DNA of 32,605 nucleotides from Tieghemiomyces parasiticus (GCA_027575765.1 JANBPT010000518.1:1-32605), one strand, 5' to 3'. Counted from the first letter of the stretch, positions 8,701 to 18,313 are shown. Notes: generated by a model not told the origin, from the letters alone. Numbers and translations are program-made.

Positions 8701-9412
8701 GCTCCCGCGTTCGGCACCTGCCCTGGATGACCACGGTGGCCACCCCGTATTATCACCGTCATCGGCATCGTCATTGTCGTCGTTGCAGGCCAATTCCTCG
8801 TATTTCCCGCCGCACGCCGATGATGACTCCTCAGCCGCGTCGCCTGAAATCGTCTACCTCTCGCAGGTCTCCCAACCCATGTCACTTAACCCCGATGACG
8901 ACCCCCTGGATAATGCCATAACCCAGGTCATTCGTCACACGTTTCTGAATGGCACGTCGGCCGCCGAACCCCCGGTTTATAAAGTGGAAGGCGGTGCCCG
9001 TTACTACTTTGGTCTGATTACCATCGATCAGCCATCGTCACCATCGTCGTCGCAGCAACAGCAACCTCGTGGCTATCTCGTTCGCTGCCGTCTTTCACCA
9101 GCGGACGGTGCTGGCCATGGTTGTCCCGTGCAGGCGCTAACTACCGAAGGCCGCCGGGGATCAATGTGGCAGGCTTTGGACCGATTCCTACATACTACTA
9201 CTACTACTACTACCCACCACGCCGCTAACGCTAACCTGGTGGCGTTGACCACTTTATCGCCCACCATACAACCCCGCTCCACCTCGTCAGCCAGTAGTAC
9301 TGTTACGTCCAATACTACCGACCTGTCAGTCCTACTCACCACGACCAGTCCTAACCGTGGCGCGCGGCGTACCCCCGTTACTCGTCCATCCCCTGCCCGT
9401 CCCGTCGCTTAG
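5789..9412 (+). CDS. KAR9: Kar9-like spindle-orientation protein with a C-terminal GAR-like domain
   Basis: An intronless frame of 1207 residues from the first ATG after a long ATG-free leader. Residues about 85-474 form the helical Kar9 region: it opens with MLDNFSSGAREVELWLEAAK, contains the family hallmark ERWVYIF (356-362), and ends near EINHLL. In yeast this family links the EB1 protein Bim1 at microtubule plus ends to type V myosin, placing the spindle and nucleus. Residues ~475-1050 are a long Ser/Pro/Thr/Arg-rich linker. It holds an EB1-binding-like SMLP (631-634) next to PRPK, and four full CDK-type sites TPIR, TPAR, TPLR, TPVR (T598, T638, T849, T916). Residues ~1055-1135 resemble a GAS2-related (GAR) microtubule-binding domain: VYKV, then YYFG (1072-1075), GYLVR (1095-1099) and MWQALDRFL (1126-1134). 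A better Kozak context (GCCACCATGG) is at Met42 (5912). It is convergent with SEC2. Confidence 0.82.
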   Translation: MSEHFSYASDSSQYEDAVSTTGDTIDQVLSASPSSRRPPATMASHPSAQPPPAAPTTAAAALEKITHHSTRRRSGQAAPPLAVSLPQMLDNFSSGAREVELWLEAAKLYLDSLDIRSPSASHQASQEFESMMRDFTPTIELLCDLGDHIQSRIERIQASLPPEEQALRDRQSHQAKVVLHRILADWKIVHLNFGHIRKQLLETQYADELYGAVQQMQTDIRQYVGSVQAFERQWAATHAPCVAPRAAGHDIGSADGTSGSLGVVGTPKVFLGIKTEKIQKQEDHALARLHQQVGSFEPRLRQLHDRVTKFVNIQPNHILPGESPFVTFQELFDAVVREWEELRAHLDQLKRRVVSERWVYIFEDLAAEIAADMNELVTLIQSTRSDVVKLKAATRQPGELQAGVETVRARFYNARGRPLDTVTKLFRHLAARYDKEVLTQRKPGLVRQYHELQQSWYEVQEALCHLEAEINHLLTPHDPAATGSDAGSGSVHDTESVKSSILDEFSASSVHSITSALSQFRIDDSGRAGGGGTGSRPALSPPPPASPSTSTSSGFTATPRSLAYLDGSSVPPPPVRQGSTLGSAAAATLRAHSPLNQTPIRATRKSFDAATLGLSARAASSLEVRRAKTPSMLPRPKTPARSGATSPVPANPHRSDLARQPLPALPVTTRTSPPSHGTPAAGARSKSRPTTPLNRYQPAPSIAGRLLSAEAVPKLPGLRRTPSTVRLDGSRSGSTHARSGARTPGGDRVNRQPPAAPAPPATTEQGLTDMDALLNRAKQSASSGRMTNYRVARLLSGSPVPPSGPRGPRRSVSPGLLPLPSHHAPRTTSPSGRSVASLSQTLGNAAATTPLRQTSNHQPPRATSRASLLPCDATPRGPQMVSKATADATTTPLASLTNALPPRARRLSTGGAQLTTPVRPSASRTLSRPRSTLFLNHQATSTSPRDLPRATRNLESLVRENRRATGGFTLTLPRSAPALDDHGGHPVLSPSSASSLSSLQANSSYFPPHADDDSSAASPEIVYLSQVSQPMSLNPDDDPLDNAITQVIRHTFLNGTSAAEPPVYKVEGGARYYFGLITIDQPSSPSSSQQQQPRGYLVRCRLSPADGAGHGCPVQALTTEGRRGSMWQALDRFLHTTTTTTTHHAANANLVALTTLSPTIQPRSTSSASSTVTSNTTDLSVLLTTTSPNRGARRTPVTRPSPARPVA
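9194..9214 (+). repeat. ACT trinucleotide run inside KAR9
   Basis: Six ACT codons followed by ACC encode seven consecutive Thr shortly after the GAR-like domain. It is likely to vary in length without shifting the frame. Confidence 0.7.
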
Positions 9413-10208
9413 AGGAAAATCACACCCGCTTGGGGTTGTGCAACTGGGCCCATTATTGATTATTATTATTATTACTTGAATATTTATTTCTCCCCTCCCC
9501 CTCCAAAAGAAAACAAAAACTAACACAGACCGACATTATAGCTCTCTTGGTCCAGTTTGGCAGGAGTTGGTAACTTTATTCTCCAATCGCGCGTAAACTA
9601 TTCTCACCTATCCCCCTCACCCCACCATCCCCATGTTTCTCCTTCCCCTCGCCCCTCTTGATTTATTTACTTTTACGGTGCTCTCCGCCTCGTTAATCCA
9701 ACTTGTCGCCATTTGACTTCGCTCACGGGTGTACTCTACACTTTGTTTCACTAGCATCCATTCTTAACTCTACCCCCAAAGAATCGCACTTTTCTGACCC
9801 GTAGACTTGCAAAGAGTTTTTTTTTCTTTGTAGCACTGCCCTTAATGATAATAATAAAAATAACGATTTGACTTGATTCTAGGGGTTCATGCTAAATAAA
9901 TCTAACGACATGATGGTGGGGGATATTGGCGTCAACGTAGAATTGTTGTTGCTTTAGGAGCGGAAATGGATGGGGAGGAGGGTGACAAAATATATATGCC
10001 AGAGCGAAGTAGGCGGAATAAGATTGGGAGTGAGTGTGGTTGGTTATGAAAGGAAGGAATTGTACAGAAGCATGGATAGAGATGTCCGATATGGTAATCC
10101 CAAAACCTAAAGCAAAATAAATAAAAATTGGAGGCGACAAGATCTTAACGGCGTCGGTCGTCATCAGGATGGTTGGAGGAGGCCAGGGGGCTCAGGATAT
10201 CCCGGGCT
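9413..10208. other. Convergent intergenic region between KAR9 and SEC2
   Basis: AT-rich DNA between two facing stop codons. Plus-strand AATAAA motifs for KAR9 lie at 9853-9858 and 9895-9900. Minus-strand AATAAA motifs (TTTATT on plus) that could serve SEC2 lie at 9662-9667, 9575-9580 and 9483-9488. If used, the two 3' UTRs would overlap. No gene is seen; the minus-strand frame at 9892-10164 is low in complexity and unrecognised. Confidence 0.5.
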
Positions 10209-12434
10209 TTAGCTTTCCGTCTTGTTCGGTGTTTCGGCCGTGGCCGTTGGTTCCTCAACCACCGATTTCGGCTGGGTGGCCTCCATCTTGGTATCGACAT
10301 TGACCGGCGGCTCTTTCATGGCACCCGACTCCACCGCAGCCGCAGGACCGGTAGTCAGCGCCGAGGCGGGTGGAGTAGCTCCGGAAGTACTAGTCATGGC
10401 GGCCATACGGGGCGGCGGCGGACGAGCCCCGTTGACGGTACCGGGCACGACGAAAGCGGCCTGAGAAGCAGTCGTGGGTGTCGTGGGGGTAGGGGCCGCT
10501 ACTGCCGCCGTTGCGGGCGGGTTACCACCACTTCCAACCTCACCGTTGCCGTGGGGCTTACTACCCTGGCCGTCCACACTACGGATACTACCACCGACGT
10601 GTGTGCTGACCTTACGTGGGGTCAGCGACATTGACGGCGCATTCAGCTTCCGGATTAAGTACTGCGGGTGCTCACGGTACATTGAGAAAGCGCCCAACCG
10701 GGCGTACAAGATACGGAGGCGCAGACGTTGGGATTCGAGGTAAAGCTCTTGCATGCTCCGGTGACTGAAGAGGCCCTGGTATAGATGACGGACGAAGCGG
10801 TAAAACTCACAGACGGCCATGAGCCGGTCACGGCAGAACTGGTCAATGTAGGACCACTCCTCGTTCTCGGCGTAATAGCCCATTTGGAACCGCCAACCAC
10901 ACGCTCCTGACCGGCCGCACGCTTGGCACCCGTGCGGGTTGGCCGTGACGGACCCGCTGAAGCGTTCCCAGAGGAGGGCCTGTTTGGACGAGAGGAACCG
11001 CGTCGCAGCCGCCGCTGCGGCTGTACCGGCGCCCAGATTAGCGGCGAGGGAAGATGGTCGGGGTGAAGCACTATCCGCCGGACCACTACCACCACCACCG
11101 CCCCCAGAAACCATAGCAACCGCTGCCGCCGTCGCTGAGGGGTGGGTTCCTCCATTACTGGAGACGGTCGGATTAGGTTCGCCATTACGCACGGGTTCCA
11201 GCACGAGAGTATCAAACAGAATGGCGTCAAGTAGGTTCTTGGATGATATGCGTGGGGTAGGGCCGAACCGCAGACACGGCTCGACATCCTCGGCGAGACA
11301 GTTACGCATGAAGCCGAACGTGTGGATCTTGAAGAGCTTGACCGACGAGCAGTGAAACACGAAATCCTGGAATTCCAGGAGGAGCTGTTCGTCCGTGGCG
11401 ATCTCCGGCGGTGGTGGGGGTGGGGATGGTGTGCGGCGAAGGGCATCTGGCAGACCCAAACACGTGGCCGTGGCCGCATCCGGGGCGTCTGATGGGTGGT
11501 CCTGGGTACCGCGGGAGGCCGAAGCGGTGGCCTGGCCGGCAGCCTCGACGGCGTCGACCGCTTGCCGTTCCTGTAGCCGATGGTTCTCGGTTTTCGCCTG
11601 AGCCAACTCGGTGCGGATGCGTTCCAATTCCTGGCGGGTCTCGGCCAGGGTGGTCTCGGTATCGTGGCGCTGACGGGCCTCATCGGCGACCATGGTATTG
11701 GCTTGCTCAAACAGTTTGCGGCTCAGATCCTCCAGTTCTTCCTCGACTAGAAGTTTGGAGTGCTGAATCTCAGCCACCTTTTCGACCTCATCCACAAACT
11801 TATCATTGAGCACCCGGAGGTCACGTCGAAGGGTAGCCACTTCCTGCCGGCTCTGGTCCAGCTCGTCCTCGAGGCGGATGATGCGACCCGAAAAGTCGCT
11901 CAGATCCTGACGTTGTAGCTCGTTCTGCCGGTCGACATCCGCGGCTCGTTCCTGCGCCGCCTCGGTCGTTGTACGCAGTTCGGTCAGTTGGTCTAGCAGC
12001 TGGTGGACCGGAACGAGCGCCGAGCCGCACACCCCGCAGGACCCCGGCGCTGCTACCGTGCACACCTCGTGGCAGACGCACGGCGGGACTTCGTCGCCGT
12101 CCGCAGTGGATTCGGCTGAACTGCGCGCCGTGGCCTCGGTCTCGACGGTCACGCGGCTCGGGGTGCCTTCAGGGTGGTCGTCCGTACTGCCGTCGCTCTG
12201 GGCTGCCTTGGCGGCCGCAAGGGACGGTACGGTGATGCATTCAGTGGCGGGTTCCGGAGGTAATTGTTTATCGCGAAAGAGGCCGGAGATGTACTGTAGG
12301 CGGTTGTACACCTGGGCGAACTGTTCCTGGAGCGGGCCGGTCGGTTGGCTGTTGTCGACCTGGCGACTTCGGCCCAGATGGGGCGAGGTGCGGTAGGCCT
12401 TGTAGTTGGTGTGGCTGTACGGTATGGAGCTCAT
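10209..12434 (-). CDS. SEC2: Sec2/Rabin-type guanine nucleotide exchange factor for the exocytic Rab
   Basis: An uninterrupted frame of 741 residues. I start it at the ATG at 12434 (context TCGCCATGAG) because the longer frame up to 12698 begins with GTG. Residues ~140-290 are a long coiled coil holding the Sec2 GEF signature: EIQHSKLLVEEELEDLSRKL then FEQANTMVADEA (242-253), closely like yeast 'LFDEANNMVAD'. Residues ~348-416 and ~485-590 make the conserved C-terminal block shared with Rabin8/GRAB: CQACGRSGACGWRF (503-516), IDQFCRDRLMAVCEFYRFVR (530-549), LYQGLF (551-556). A Gly/Ala-rich insert (421-480) splits it. Family role: activates Sec4/Rab8 on secretory vesicles for delivery to growth sites. 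Unusual: a Cys cluster C119, C121, C125, C133, C136 just before the coiled coil. The C-terminus (600-741) is Thr/Pro/Ala-rich and probably disordered. Confidence 0.88.
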   Translation of the reverse strand: MSSIPYSHTNYKAYRTSPHLGRSRQVDNSQPTGPLQEQFAQVYNRLQYISGLFRDKQLPPEPATECITVPSLAAAKAAQSDGSTDDHPEGTPSRVTVETEATARSSAESTADGDEVPPCVCHEVCTVAAPGSCGVCGSALVPVHQLLDQLTELRTTTEAAQERAADVDRQNELQRQDLSDFSGRIIRLEDELDQSRQEVATLRRDLRVLNDKFVDEVEKVAEIQHSKLLVEEELEDLSRKLFEQANTMVADEARQRHDTETTLAETRQELERIRTELAQAKTENHRLQERQAVDAVEAAGQATASASRGTQDHPSDAPDAATATCLGLPDALRRTPSPPPPPPEIATDEQLLLEFQDFVFHCSSVKLFKIHTFGFMRNCLAEDVEPCLRFGPTPRISSKNLLDAILFDTLVLEPVRNGEPNPTVSSNGGTHPSATAAAVAMVSGGGGGGSGPADSASPRPSSLAANLGAGTAAAAAATRFLSSKQALLWERFSGSVTANPHGCQACGRSGACGWRFQMGYYAENEEWSYIDQFCRDRLMAVCEFYRFVRHLYQGLFSHRSMQELYLESQRLRLRILYARLGAFSMYREHPQYLIRKLNAPSMSLTPRKVSTHVGGSIRSVDGQGSKPHGNGEVGSGGNPPATAAVAAPTPTTPTTASQAAFVVPGTVNGARPPPPRMAAMTSTSGATPPASALTTGPAAAVESGAMKEPPVNVDTKMEATQPKSVVEEPTATAETPNKTES

Positions 12435-13018
12435 GGCGACCGAGGGTGGGGAGGGGGTCAGGTCAGGAATTAGACCGTTACACGGTGGAGAGGGGTGGGT
12501 GGCAGAACACAAAAGAAGGGGGTGGTGGAGGAGCAAATGCTCAAGACAGGGGGGAGGGGCTGGTGGCAAGCGGTGGTCGGGGCAAGGTGACAAGTGCTGC
12601 CGGTGGAGGGGAGGGGAGGGGGAGAGAACCGGATGACGGAGAGTGAGCGTGCTGAACAGAGAACCGTGGACAACGAACAGCGCGGGAGCTATCGGCACGG
12701 CAGATGGCAGGTGAAGGGGAATGCACCCTTTCCTGGGGCAGTCGGGTTATAAACGACTGGGCTCCTGGTGGTGCGCTAACAGCCGTCGCCGGATTATCAG
12801 AGCGCTGGTAGAAGGAGTGAGAATTCGCGGGAGGGTGGAGGAGAAAAACGATATGCAAGCCCTGACCGGACAGGTGGAGCGGGCCGAATATAAAATGATG
12901 GTCCCGTAGATGAAAGTGCACCAGACAGGGCAGAGGAAGATCGGTTGACCCAGGAGACGGCGAGGGCGGTATTTGAACCCCGCAATCTTGCTCTCTCTCT
13001 CTCAAAGTCTCAACCAGC
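12435..13018 (-). promoter_or_regulatory. Probable 5' leader and promoter of SEC2, free of upstream ATG
   Basis: No minus-strand ATG occurs for 584 nt upstream of the SEC2 start; the first is at 13019-13021, and they are then frequent. The plus strand has about eight ATGs in the same stretch. A TATA-like TTTATAAC lies on the minus strand near 12745-12752, and a CCAAT motif on the minus strand at 13020-13024. The minus strand here is pyrimidine-rich. Confidence 0.4.
12991..13002. repeat. (CT)6 microsatellite
   Basis: Simple dinucleotide run near the outer edge of the SEC2 leader. Confidence 0.8.
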
Positions 13019-13252
13019 CATTGGTCTGCTTTGGCATGTGGGTATGGTGGAGTATGCACCACCTAGCCGTTCCGCTTTCTTGGGAGAAGCATCGCAAACC
13101 CCCCCCCCTGATGGGATTGGCCGCAAAGAAATCATACGAAAATAGCCATGCCGCTCGACACGGTCGATACGGATTGGCCGTTTCTGCCATTAAAAAAGCC
13201 CGGCCCAGCGCGACGTGTGCTACGGGGTGCGCCATGACTGATCACTTTTTTT

Positions 13253-13870
13253 TTATTCATGCAGAATCACAGCTGAGTAGCGGGATAAAAGGGGAGTGAG
13301 AGAATTAGCCGAGAAAGGATTTAAAGTAAAAGTACTGCAGCCGTAGAGATTGCATGCGAACGGCCGCAACTGTAGGTTACGAGGCCCGGTTGGGGGTGGG
13401 ATAAGCCAAGAACGAGAGGTGATACCCGCGATGTGTCGGCTAACTACAGCGAAACGCGCATGCTGGTCGGAGTAGCCACTTTCTCTCGCTCTGCTTTCGA
13501 GAGGCACGGCTGCAGCGAGTGCGACAGCCGGCCAGGCACGGGCACACAACCGTGCTTTACGCTGAAACGCAACAACTGACGTATTCAAACATAGCAGTTT
13601 CAATATAAAATATTGACTAAACCCACACGCCAGTATGCTGCGGTCGTGAAGCAACAGGAATGACATAGTCAAGTACAGGTCTACCTTCACCCTTTGAATC
13701 GGACCATTGTTCAGCAGTGATATTCTTTGGGCTGGCAAGGTGCGACGTTGCACGCGAAGCAGAGGGCGACGGGCATGAGTAACGAGGCCGTAGATATTCT
13801 GATTTCGGCAGCTCACCCCCCCCCCACGTCCTCTGCTTGATCCTACCGGCAGGGCATCCTTCCACACCAT
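13253..13870 (-). CDS. Unrecognised open frame of about 205 codons (doubtful)
   Basis: The frame begins at an ATG (13868-13870, minus) and encodes a Ser/Arg/Leu-rich product of about 205 residues with no domain, signal peptide or repeat that I recognise. It is the longest frame in the DNA between SEC2 and the zinc-finger gene, so chance is only moderately likely, but its composition does not resemble the real genes nearby and it contains a C/G homopolymer just inside its start. It may be a random frame. Confidence 0.12.
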   Translation of the reverse strand: MVWKDALPVGSSRGRGGGVSCRNQNIYGLVTHARRPLLRVQRRTLPAQRISLLNNGPIQRVKVDLYLTMSFLLLHDRSILACGFSQYFILKLLCLNTSVVAFQRKARLCARAWPAVALAAAVPLESRARESGYSDQHARFAVVSRHIAGITSRSWLIPPPTGPRNLQLRPFACNLYGCSTFTLNPFSANSLTPLLSRYSAVILHE

Positions 13871-14658
13871 CAAATCCGTCTTTTAGGCTCGGCTGCGGGG
13901 GACGCGACGCCATGCATTTGTCGTTTAGAGGATGGGCATTACTACTAGGATCGGGTTGGTAGCTCAACTGCTCATAAATTCGCAACTAAGTAACCGTTTT
14001 ATAGTTGTTGGTTTTTTGGCATGCCATCCGATTAGTACGGACGGGATATTATGATATAAGTGGATACAATGGAATGCTGCCGTTCATCTTGACCAACATC
14101 GATTGGTTACAGTGAGGAGTGTTTTTAAATATCACCCTTATAGTAAAATGAGAGCGGTTGCCCAAATATAAAATAAATAAAAACCTAACCGCCATGGTCC
14201 CCCATCACTTGTAATTTCCGCGTTTCTTTACAGGCCTACTAGTCACCAACTGTGTAAACTTCGGCATGAGTGAGATTTACGCGCCAGGTAGTCCGTGGGG
14301 AGAAGACATTACTAGCTGCTAACATAACCGATTGTGGCCCGAGGTGAAGGGGGACTCCCCCCATCTCCCCTTCTTGATAGTGTCGACCACATATGGTTCT
14401 CAGCCCCTTACGGTTGCTAGCCACATGGAAGACCAGTCTCGGGGTCGTACGCTACCAAGACCCTATGACTGAACGCAATTACCTGGGCTTGCGACGGATG
14501 CGTCGTATTCTTTAGATACACCGGCCTGGCGGGGAAGTGGTATGCATCTAGCATGTCCGGCAGACGGTTTATTATCTTCCCTTAAAATAATATGAACAGG
14601 TCGAGGAAACGTAAACGCTAAGCTACTTGCACATGGCCCCCCACGTAGAGCACCATTC

Positions 14659-14680
14659 CTCTCTCTCTCTCTCTCTCTCT
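14659..14680. repeat. (CT)11 microsatellite
   Basis: Pure CT dinucleotide run in otherwise featureless intergenic DNA; no gene is nearby. Confidence 0.9.
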
Positions 14681-14910
14681 TCCTTGGGATATCTGCAACA
14701 GGAAGCTATTGGTGCTCCTGTCTACGTAACTGGCGACTTTCCCGGCAGGGCGGAAAGCGCTGTAGATTAGGCCGGCCGGCTCTCACTTGCCCTCGGTTAG
14801 ACACCTATGTCAACAGGGGCGAAAAGAAATTGCTTATTCTGATGAAGTGGATGGCCCTTGGTGTGACGCAAGATACCTGAGTGGTGGATGATTTCACTGA
14901 CTATAACTGT

Positions 14911-14925
14911 TATATATATATATAT
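14911..14925. repeat. (TA)7 microsatellite
   Basis: Pure TA dinucleotide run of 15 nt in intergenic DNA. Confidence 0.9.
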
Positions 14926-17213
14926 CATTCTGCTGGGCGAACGTTGTGAATGGTGGGTTATTTGGGGACTGACTCTCGAGTCCTGAAGCGCGGTAAGAGG
15001 CAGGTATATTATACATGGAGATAACGACGACGCCACCTCCTTAGCGCACACCCTTGCCTATAACGAATCGGACAAGGTCTGCAGGCAGTGTGTGGGGGGG
15101 GGAATAGTATGTATACAGGCGCATGTACAATGACAATGCTGAGTATAAGCTGCCCAGTTATCCCATCCACCGAGGTCCTACAGACTGTATTGTCCAAGTA
15201 GAGTCAGCCGATGCCAACCCCTTACTCCTTTACGAATGAATAAACCGATATGCCATGGGTGGCGCCCTATATGACCCCCGCAGGGTAATCCTGGATATTA
15301 AACAGCTAGTACCAGAGCCACACAGATATCCCCCTCCCTCCCCTCTACATCTATCCTTCACCTTGTTTCGAATCCTACTGGCACATACTGATTAGCACCC
15401 TCCAGAGAGGATAAGGAGGCAGGAGGGGAATTCAAGACAATCCCTATCTTGACCGAGTCGGTCAGTGTTTGCTGGTAAAGCCAGCCACTTTCAGCTTACT
15501 TTAGATTTTGTGCCACCCTTTGATCACCTATGCAACCCACCTGACCAACGCTATAAGCATGAATATCAGTGCACCCATACATACATCAATAAACCTCCAG
15601 CACAATTCATTAGGTAGCGAGTCGCCCTACTTCTAGTTTGAAACCCCTCCCCACTCCCCCCCCCTTCCCCCTTCAGCGCCCCTGTCGCACCCTGGGGCCA
15701 TTTACTCTTAATGAGGATAGATGTGATTATGACTTTTGAAGGAGCGGAGAGGGGGGGTCCTATCGGGGTCCAAAAGTGGTGGACAATCCCTGGGAAAAGG
15801 ACGTGGTGATAATTCGGGGCGTGTCAGGAATACATTACTCCCCATTACTTGGGCCAATTCCCACTGATTTACCTTCACAGTTCCGCATGCCTTCTTTATA
15901 TATATTACATTTACACATGCTTGACTGCGCGTGCATAGCCCATTATTACCCAACCGTTGAGATCTTGAGCAGCGTGGGCTTATACTGGTTTCATCTCGCA
16001 ATGAAGGGAGTGGAGGGGGGGCAACCGACAGGACGCCTAAAACGAACGGGACACACGCACACGCTTACCCCCTTCTATTGCGGTCGAGACTAGCTGCAGG
16101 CACGTCTGCCGGGTTGGCCGGGTGAGCCTTTTGTGAATTACCACGCAGTTCCCCAGCTTGGTCTTGTCCCTATTAGACGTTAGTGGCTAAGGTAAACGAG
16201 ACCCTGGATGATCGTCGTCCTTTCCTCCCCCCCCCCACCCTAGGCAAACAAATCCCTCCACCCTCCTCCACTACACCCGCTCGCCAAAATCAATTGCAGA
16301 CCAGGATAAACAGGCTGATTAATGCAATCCCCTCCCACTTACCAACCGATCTAGAGGTGTGCACACTAAACACACTCCCAACGCAAAGACCTGTTACGAA
16401 TGATCAGACAGTGACCATCGACGGGTGTTCCTCCCTCCCTTTATTTTGATTTTCCCTGACGCCTCTAATGAAACCACCTATGGCTTCGATAATTTAGACC
16501 GTCAGGCTTCCTCATCCATAGGTATACACAAATCTGCCTCACAATACCGCGCATATCTCCGAAATTGAATGGAGAGGACCACCCACAATCCCTTCAGAGG
16601 TGTGACAGCAAGCATGGATGCATCAGAAGTACGTTTACGGAGGAACCATATTCCCGGCACATTTGTATTAGGGGACCTTCCCTGCTTCACATCATGTCTA
16701 TACATTACCGCGACGAATTAACTCCCCCACATTCCAACCGTCCGCGGGTTAAAGGAAAAGACCCCATAAACCCTCTCTCTCTCCCATCCCCTTTCCTCCC
16801 TCGCTCGCACAACCAATACCATCCTGAGAACCATATCCCACGGGTCAGCCACCAGGACTTCCATATTTGCAATGATGCAACGTCGCCACCTCCATCTCTT
16901 GGTCTCCTGGAGATTGGGACCCGTATAAACCATTCCAAGTGCACAAAACTCAACCCGTAGAGAGTAACAAAAGGGAAGGGAGAGGAAAGAGGGGGGGAAA
17001 TCAAGGTGCGGTCAGTTCCCAGCCATAATGAATTTTTGACCGACCACCCGTTAATCTAACCATTTAATGTACCGAATTTCAACCTCCGTCATCTTTACAA
17101 TCCCGCCTTACACATCAACTAAACCATCATCCTAGACAACTTTCATCTGTTTATCCGACCTTCCCGATACCTATTCCACTCCGCTGACCTCCCCACCCCC
17201 TCCCAAACTATAC

Positions 17214-17233
17214 ATATATATATATATATATAT
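17214..17233. repeat. (AT)10 microsatellite
   Basis: Pure AT dinucleotide run, followed by an A/T-rich stretch to about 17280. Confidence 0.9.
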
Positions 17234-17710
17234 CATTTATTTTAAAAATAATTGAAATTGAAATTGCACAGGAAAAAAAGAAAACCTACACCTTCTACTC
17301 TATCCTAAATTGGAAACAACCAACCCCTCCCCCTAAGCCAAGCAGGGTGTGATCTAATCCCCCGTACACAACAGATATGAAAAAAGCCAGCGAGCAGGTC
17401 AAAGTCACGTACCCTGTGACCCCCCCCCATTGCCCCTCACCTCCCGTACCCAGGGGGAGAGGAGGAGGGCTCTATCCGTCCGGTCATTCCATTGGTCAAC
17501 CGTTAGGAAAGGTGACGGGCCCGATGGGGATCGGAAGAATCCAAGTTCGGGCAGATATCACCTCGGCCCCTCTATACGGACATTGCCCTGTTAGGTTCCC
17601 GGTGTTGCAATACAGATCCGACAGGTGGCAGCTGAGGAACGGGGTGGGTAAAAAGGAATAATCGCGGGAGATCGATACGCTGCACAGCCGGCCGGCCACT
17701 CGGGAGTTAA

Positions 17711-17744
17711 TGGAAGACTGCTTCGAGGGGGCGGCAGTCTTCCA
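17711..17744. other. Perfect 11-bp inverted repeat (hairpin)
   Basis: TGGAAGACTGC (17711-17721) and GCAGTCTTCCA (17734-17744) are exact reverse complements around a 12-nt G-rich spacer. A short CATGT...ACATG repeat follows directly. It lies about 570 bp beyond the stop of the zinc-finger gene. Confidence 0.6.
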
Positions 17745-18313
17745 CATGTACTAGAAACATGCTCTACAGTCTAAATTTACGGCTCGCTAGCTTCGGCCTT
17801 CAGAAAGCCAGTCACTAAGCATTAACTAAACGCTTATGTATAAAAGGCCAAGTACATCTTCAGAATTGTCAACTGGGATATGTATTGAAGTTGAAAATGA
17901 ATGAGCAATGTAGATTACAGGGTTTGGAAGAGTTTGATGAAATAACAGGGTGAGGTAAAAAGCTGCGCTGGATAAAGAGGTGAAAGAAAAGAAATGTGAT
18001 GCTAGATGGTGGTGTGTAGGTGGGGAAAGAGAGTGAAGTGTGTGGCGAGGGCGGGCGAAGAAATTGGTGGTATTGGATGATGGTGGATCAACAATAGAGT
18101 TGAGAATGTCTAAAACTACAGTGGCTGCCGGCCCAGAGGAAAGCGAGGATTGGAAGAATTATAAAAAAAGGGGAGGAAGTATAAAAGGAGAAGTGTTAAT
18201 CGGTTAGTGAAGAGTATCCCCGCAAGCGCCAGGGCTGTCCCATATAGGCAGTAAGAGGCCCGCGACTGCCCGCGGGTGGACCGGTGGGCAGTGCCAAGAA
18301 CATTATCATCCGA
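17745..18313. other. Region downstream of the zinc-finger gene
   Basis: Probable 3' flank of the minus-strand gene that stops at 18314. It is A/G-rich on the plus strand. I see no coding frame or RNA gene. Confidence 0.45.

Larger units (their letters stand above)
13019..17710. other. Intergenic stretch without a supportable gene
   Basis: I see no recognisable protein, RNA gene or transposon. The stretch carries C/G homopolymers (10 C at 13099-13108 and 13816-13825, 9 G at 15094-15102, 10 C at 16227-16236, 9 C at 17420-17428) and dinucleotide runs. The longest frame is 13253-13870 on the minus strand (listed separately). Short frames at 15776-16093, 16183-16449 and 16565-16960 (plus) resemble nothing I know. 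Confidence 0.5.

Noticed and set aside
12435..12698. Extension of the SEC2 frame upstream to 12698
   Set aside because: It begins with GTG and has no ATG; the translated stretch is Pro/Leu/His-rich, as expected from a C/T-rich leader.
12900..13024. tRNA-like sequence on the minus strand (GGGGTTCAAATACCGCC with an ACTTTGAG element upstream)
   Set aside because: The B-box-like part is attractive, but the T-loop is one base too long and no matching acceptor or anticodon stems can be drawn.
13960..13995. A-box-like GGTTGGTAGCTCAACTGCTC, resembling a tRNA D-arm
   Set aside because: No anticodon stem or B box follows at the required distance.
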